The notes below the pieces were generated by a model. The model ran no database searches, was not told the origin of the DNA, and saw nothing but the letters and a program-made list of their open reading frames with translations. Both the position numbers and the translations under genes were made by a program. 44,875 bases of DNA from Bacillota bacterium. GTDB taxonomy: Bacteria; Bacillota; Clostridia; Lachnospirales; Lachnospiraceae. Shown here in pieces: positions 43,002-44,875 of the stretch (its first letter is position 1; every line of letters begins with the position of its first letter). Where the stretch lies: NCBI GenBank assembly GCA_023392995.1, contig JAEWMZ010000074.1, positions 1-44,875 of the forward strand, in the 5' to 3' direction.

Positions 43002-43154
43002 TAGATAATTGCGAAACTCAGAAACTTAAGCTATTGAATACACAAGATATACTGTTTCGAAGCGGTCGCTAAGCTCGAAGGAAGCACCCCCACGAAAAAA
43101 TAGTATGTGTTGTGCATTCAATAGCATAAACCATATTGTTTCGCAATTTGCCTA
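43002..43154. repeat. Full-length TIR foldback repeat, inverted (about 153 bp)
   Basis: The ends TAGATAATTGCGAAAC and GTTTCGCAATTTGCCTA enclose an inner stem in which base changes relative to the 23585-23735 copy are mostly matched on the other arm. It has the opposite orientation and separates the dehydrogenase from the YcjR-like gene. The rest of the 42971-43376 gap has no gene. Confidence 0.85.
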
Positions 43155-43376
43155 TTTCGCTGAATTTTAGCTAAATAAATCAATTGGTTTTGCTGATTCT
43201 CTACGATCTGGCAGCTGTTTCAGCCTTTGTAACTATTTCTATTTTAGTTCAAATCTCTGATTTCCACATTTGATTATTTATACTTATGTAGTGATGCTTT
43301 TTGTCCAGTTTCTATGAGACACAGAGAAAAATGACAAATTTTCATATATCATTTGTGCTATTTTATTGCTGCCTCT

Positions 43377-44423
43377 TTATTCGAATTGAATTGCTGTATT
43401 GGTTTCTGCTGATTTTCTAACGGCGTCCATGAAGCTCAATACTCTTCTAACCTCTTCTGGTTTAATCGCTAATTCCTCTTCCCCATTCAGAGCTTGATAA
43501 TAATTCTTAAAGAATTCCATATGAGAGGTCTCTACCTTAGGCAGCTCCTCCTCGTATAGCAAACCTGGTTCCGGAGGACCAAAGGATCTGGTGGGACCGG
43601 AGGCTGTCATTGTGATTTTTCCCGGTACGTTCTCCAGTAAATGTCTCGTTCTTACGATTCTTCCATTTCCGGCAAAGCCTTCGATAAATGCACTTCCCTG
43701 CTTTCCTCCAATAAACCATGCTCTGGTTGGGTTCAGGTAATAGGTCCCCAGTTCAATCTCAGCAGTTACCTTATTCTTAAACTTAATGATTATTTTAAAA
43801 TAATCATCTACTTCCTTATTAATTACATTCTGAACGTCGGCAAAGATCGTATCTATCTCACTGTCCACCATATTTAACATTTGGTCAATCAAATGCACAC
43901 CCCAGTCATAGAGCATTCCGCCGCCCATCTCCTTATATATGTGCCAGTCATGCATATTGCCGTTCACACCATATAGCTGAGACTTTATCAGATACATATC
44001 CCCTACGATCCGGTTGTCATATACCTCCTTCATAATGCGGTAATCCTTATCCCATCTGCGCTGATGATGGATCGTAAATAAAACCTTGCTTTCCTCGGCT
44101 GCCTTTACCATCTCATCAAATTCCTCCACAGACATGGCTGCCGGTTTTTCGCAGATAATATTTTTACCAGCCCTTGCTGCCGCTATGGCAACTTCCTTAT
44201 GAGAAGGGTTAGGAACCGATATAATTACGGTATTAATATCTTCTACCTTTAACAAATCCTGATAATCTGCAAAGGTCAATACCTCCTGTTTTGCATCCGC
44301 TAATTGCTGCGGATTTGTATCACATACCGCAATCAGCTCTGCTCCCTCAAATTTCTCCAATAAATTCTCATGTTCGTGTCCCATAAATCCATATCCAATA
44401 ATACCAAGCTTGATATTTTTCAT
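43377..44423 (-). CDS. Gfo/Idh/MocA family dehydrogenase, putative glycoside 3-dehydrogenase
   Basis: The 348-residue protein has an N-terminal Rossmann fold (IKLGIIGYGFMGHEH, Asp35 ending the second strand). It carries the family catalytic set, Lys93 in CEKP and Asp173/His177 in YDWGVHLID, and a C-terminal alpha/beta domain. These enzymes oxidise a sugar hydroxyl with NAD(P). In C-glycoside pathways (DgpA type) and in the E. coli ycj pathway (YcjS) a member oxidises the glucosyl C3. Gene company makes that role likely here, by inference. The ATG has GGGATAGGTGA upstream. It is the first gene of the minus-strand set, followed by a 406-base gap holding a foldback repeat. Confidence 0.88.
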   Translation of the reverse strand: MKNIKLGIIGYGFMGHEHENLLEKFEGAELIAVCDTNPQQLADAKQEVLTFADYQDLLKVEDINTVIISVPNPSHKEVAIAAARAGKNIICEKPAAMSVEEFDEMVKAAEESKVLFTIHHQRRWDKDYRIMKEVYDNRIVGDMYLIKSQLYGVNGNMHDWHIYKEMGGGMLYDWGVHLIDQMLNMVDSEIDTIFADVQNVINKEVDDYFKIIIKFKNKVTAEIELGTYYLNPTRAWFIGGKQGSAFIEGFAGNGRIVRTRHLLENVPGKITMTASGPTRSFGPPEPGLLYEEELPKVETSHMEFFKNYYQALNGEEELAIKPEEVRRVLSFMDAVRKSAETNTAIQFE

Positions 44424-44875
44424 TACTTCACCTATCCCTTTCTTATTATGTTATATTACTAGAATTCACTATAATAGAATTTTTTGTCATCAGAACCTTT
44501 TATGATTAGAACCTTCCAATAGAAGTTGATCGAGTTCCTGCTTCTGCATTTCTTTAACTCCACTCTTTTATATGTCTCTATCGAATACTATCATATACCT
44601 CTCTGCCGATTGGATCATCTTCTATTTTGGTGAATCTATATCAAGATTTTACTTACTTTTGCATCCTTTTTGGCTGCACGCAAAGAAAGGACAAAAATCC
44701 GAATACGATTTCTATCCTTTTTTATATTGTATATGAACTTTTGTTTCTCTGGCGATATAATTCTTCTTACAATCGCTTGTAATATCAGAACTTTAGTATG
44801 GTTGCTCTATTGCTAGTACTTCCTTGCATAATAGTACTTCCTTGCATAAATTTCACTGATATCAGGCACTGATAT
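44424..44875. other. AT-rich intergenic region with a short tandem repeat
   Basis: No gene or clear promoter is visible. Near the right edge the 17-base word TAGTACTTCCTTGCATA occurs twice in tandem (44814 and 44832, period 18), followed by two copies of CACTGATAT. This should include the control region of the dehydrogenase gene and perhaps of a gene beyond the window. Confidence 0.5.

Noticed and set aside
16971..43154. Insertion sequence or integrated phage as source of the repeats
   Set aside because: No transposase, integrase or phage gene is present; the repeats are too short to code and fit non-autonomous elements.

Overview
The window looks like chromosomal DNA of an anaerobic, spore-forming Firmicute, most likely a Lachnospiraceae-type Clostridium. 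I infer this from moderately AT-rich sequence, strong AGGAGG ribosome binding sites, a PPi-type phosphofructokinase, a GerMN lipoprotein, a Ni carbon-monoxide dehydrogenase, an iron-sulfur NADH:flavin oxidoreductase and LplB/LplC-type sugar ABC permeases. No rRNA, tRNA, transposase, phage gene or CRISPR array was seen.

Bases 1-19,600 are a housekeeping and accessory mosaic: a cut GNAT acetyltransferase; a stand-alone CooS-type CO dehydrogenase with an altered active-site segment; a GerMN lipoprotein and an anchored polysaccharide deacetylase; PPi-phosphofructokinase; a nitroreductase; DUF503; two TruA paralogues, one of which has Glu in place of the catalytic Asp; a zinc-ribbon protein; a metallophosphoesterase behind a tiny coupled leader ORF; a CBS-pair protein; a membrane protein; a GGDEF protein; a MATE exporter; and a chemotaxis receptor. 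Two short genes lie here, a 25-residue Lys-rich peptide at 8189-8266 with a near-consensus promoter and a 56-residue hydrophilic protein at 17061-17231.

Bases 19,747-27,894 are a probable minus-strand operon: iron alcohol dehydrogenase, MFS importer, FGGY sugar kinase, class II aldolase, D-2-hydroxyacid dehydrogenase and Old-Yellow-Enzyme/FAD/4Fe-4S reductase. A divergent TetR regulator stands at its head. The layout suggests uptake, phosphorylation and aldol cleavage of a sugar, with redox enzymes for the aldehyde and possibly an unsaturated substrate.

Bases 29,075-44,423 look like a glycoside island. It holds a CUT1-type ABC importer (lipoprotein and two permeases) with an NTF2-like protein at its end; two tandem AraC regulators, each carrying a GH39-like C-terminal domain; and a minus-strand set of Gfo/Idh/MocA dehydrogenase, YcjR-like TIM-barrel epimerase, iron-sulfur flavoprotein, and two overlapping genes matching the small (beta) and TIM-barrel (alpha) subunits of C-glycoside deglycosidases. 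The model is import of a plant glycoside, C3 oxidation to a 3-keto glycoside, elimination of the aglycone, and possible reduction of the aglycone. The substrate cannot be read from sequence.

Two intergenic repeat types run through the window. One is a foldback element of about 150 bp with TAGGYAATTGCGAAAC-like ends at seven places. The other is a two-hairpin motif seen twice with a compensatory base-pair change.
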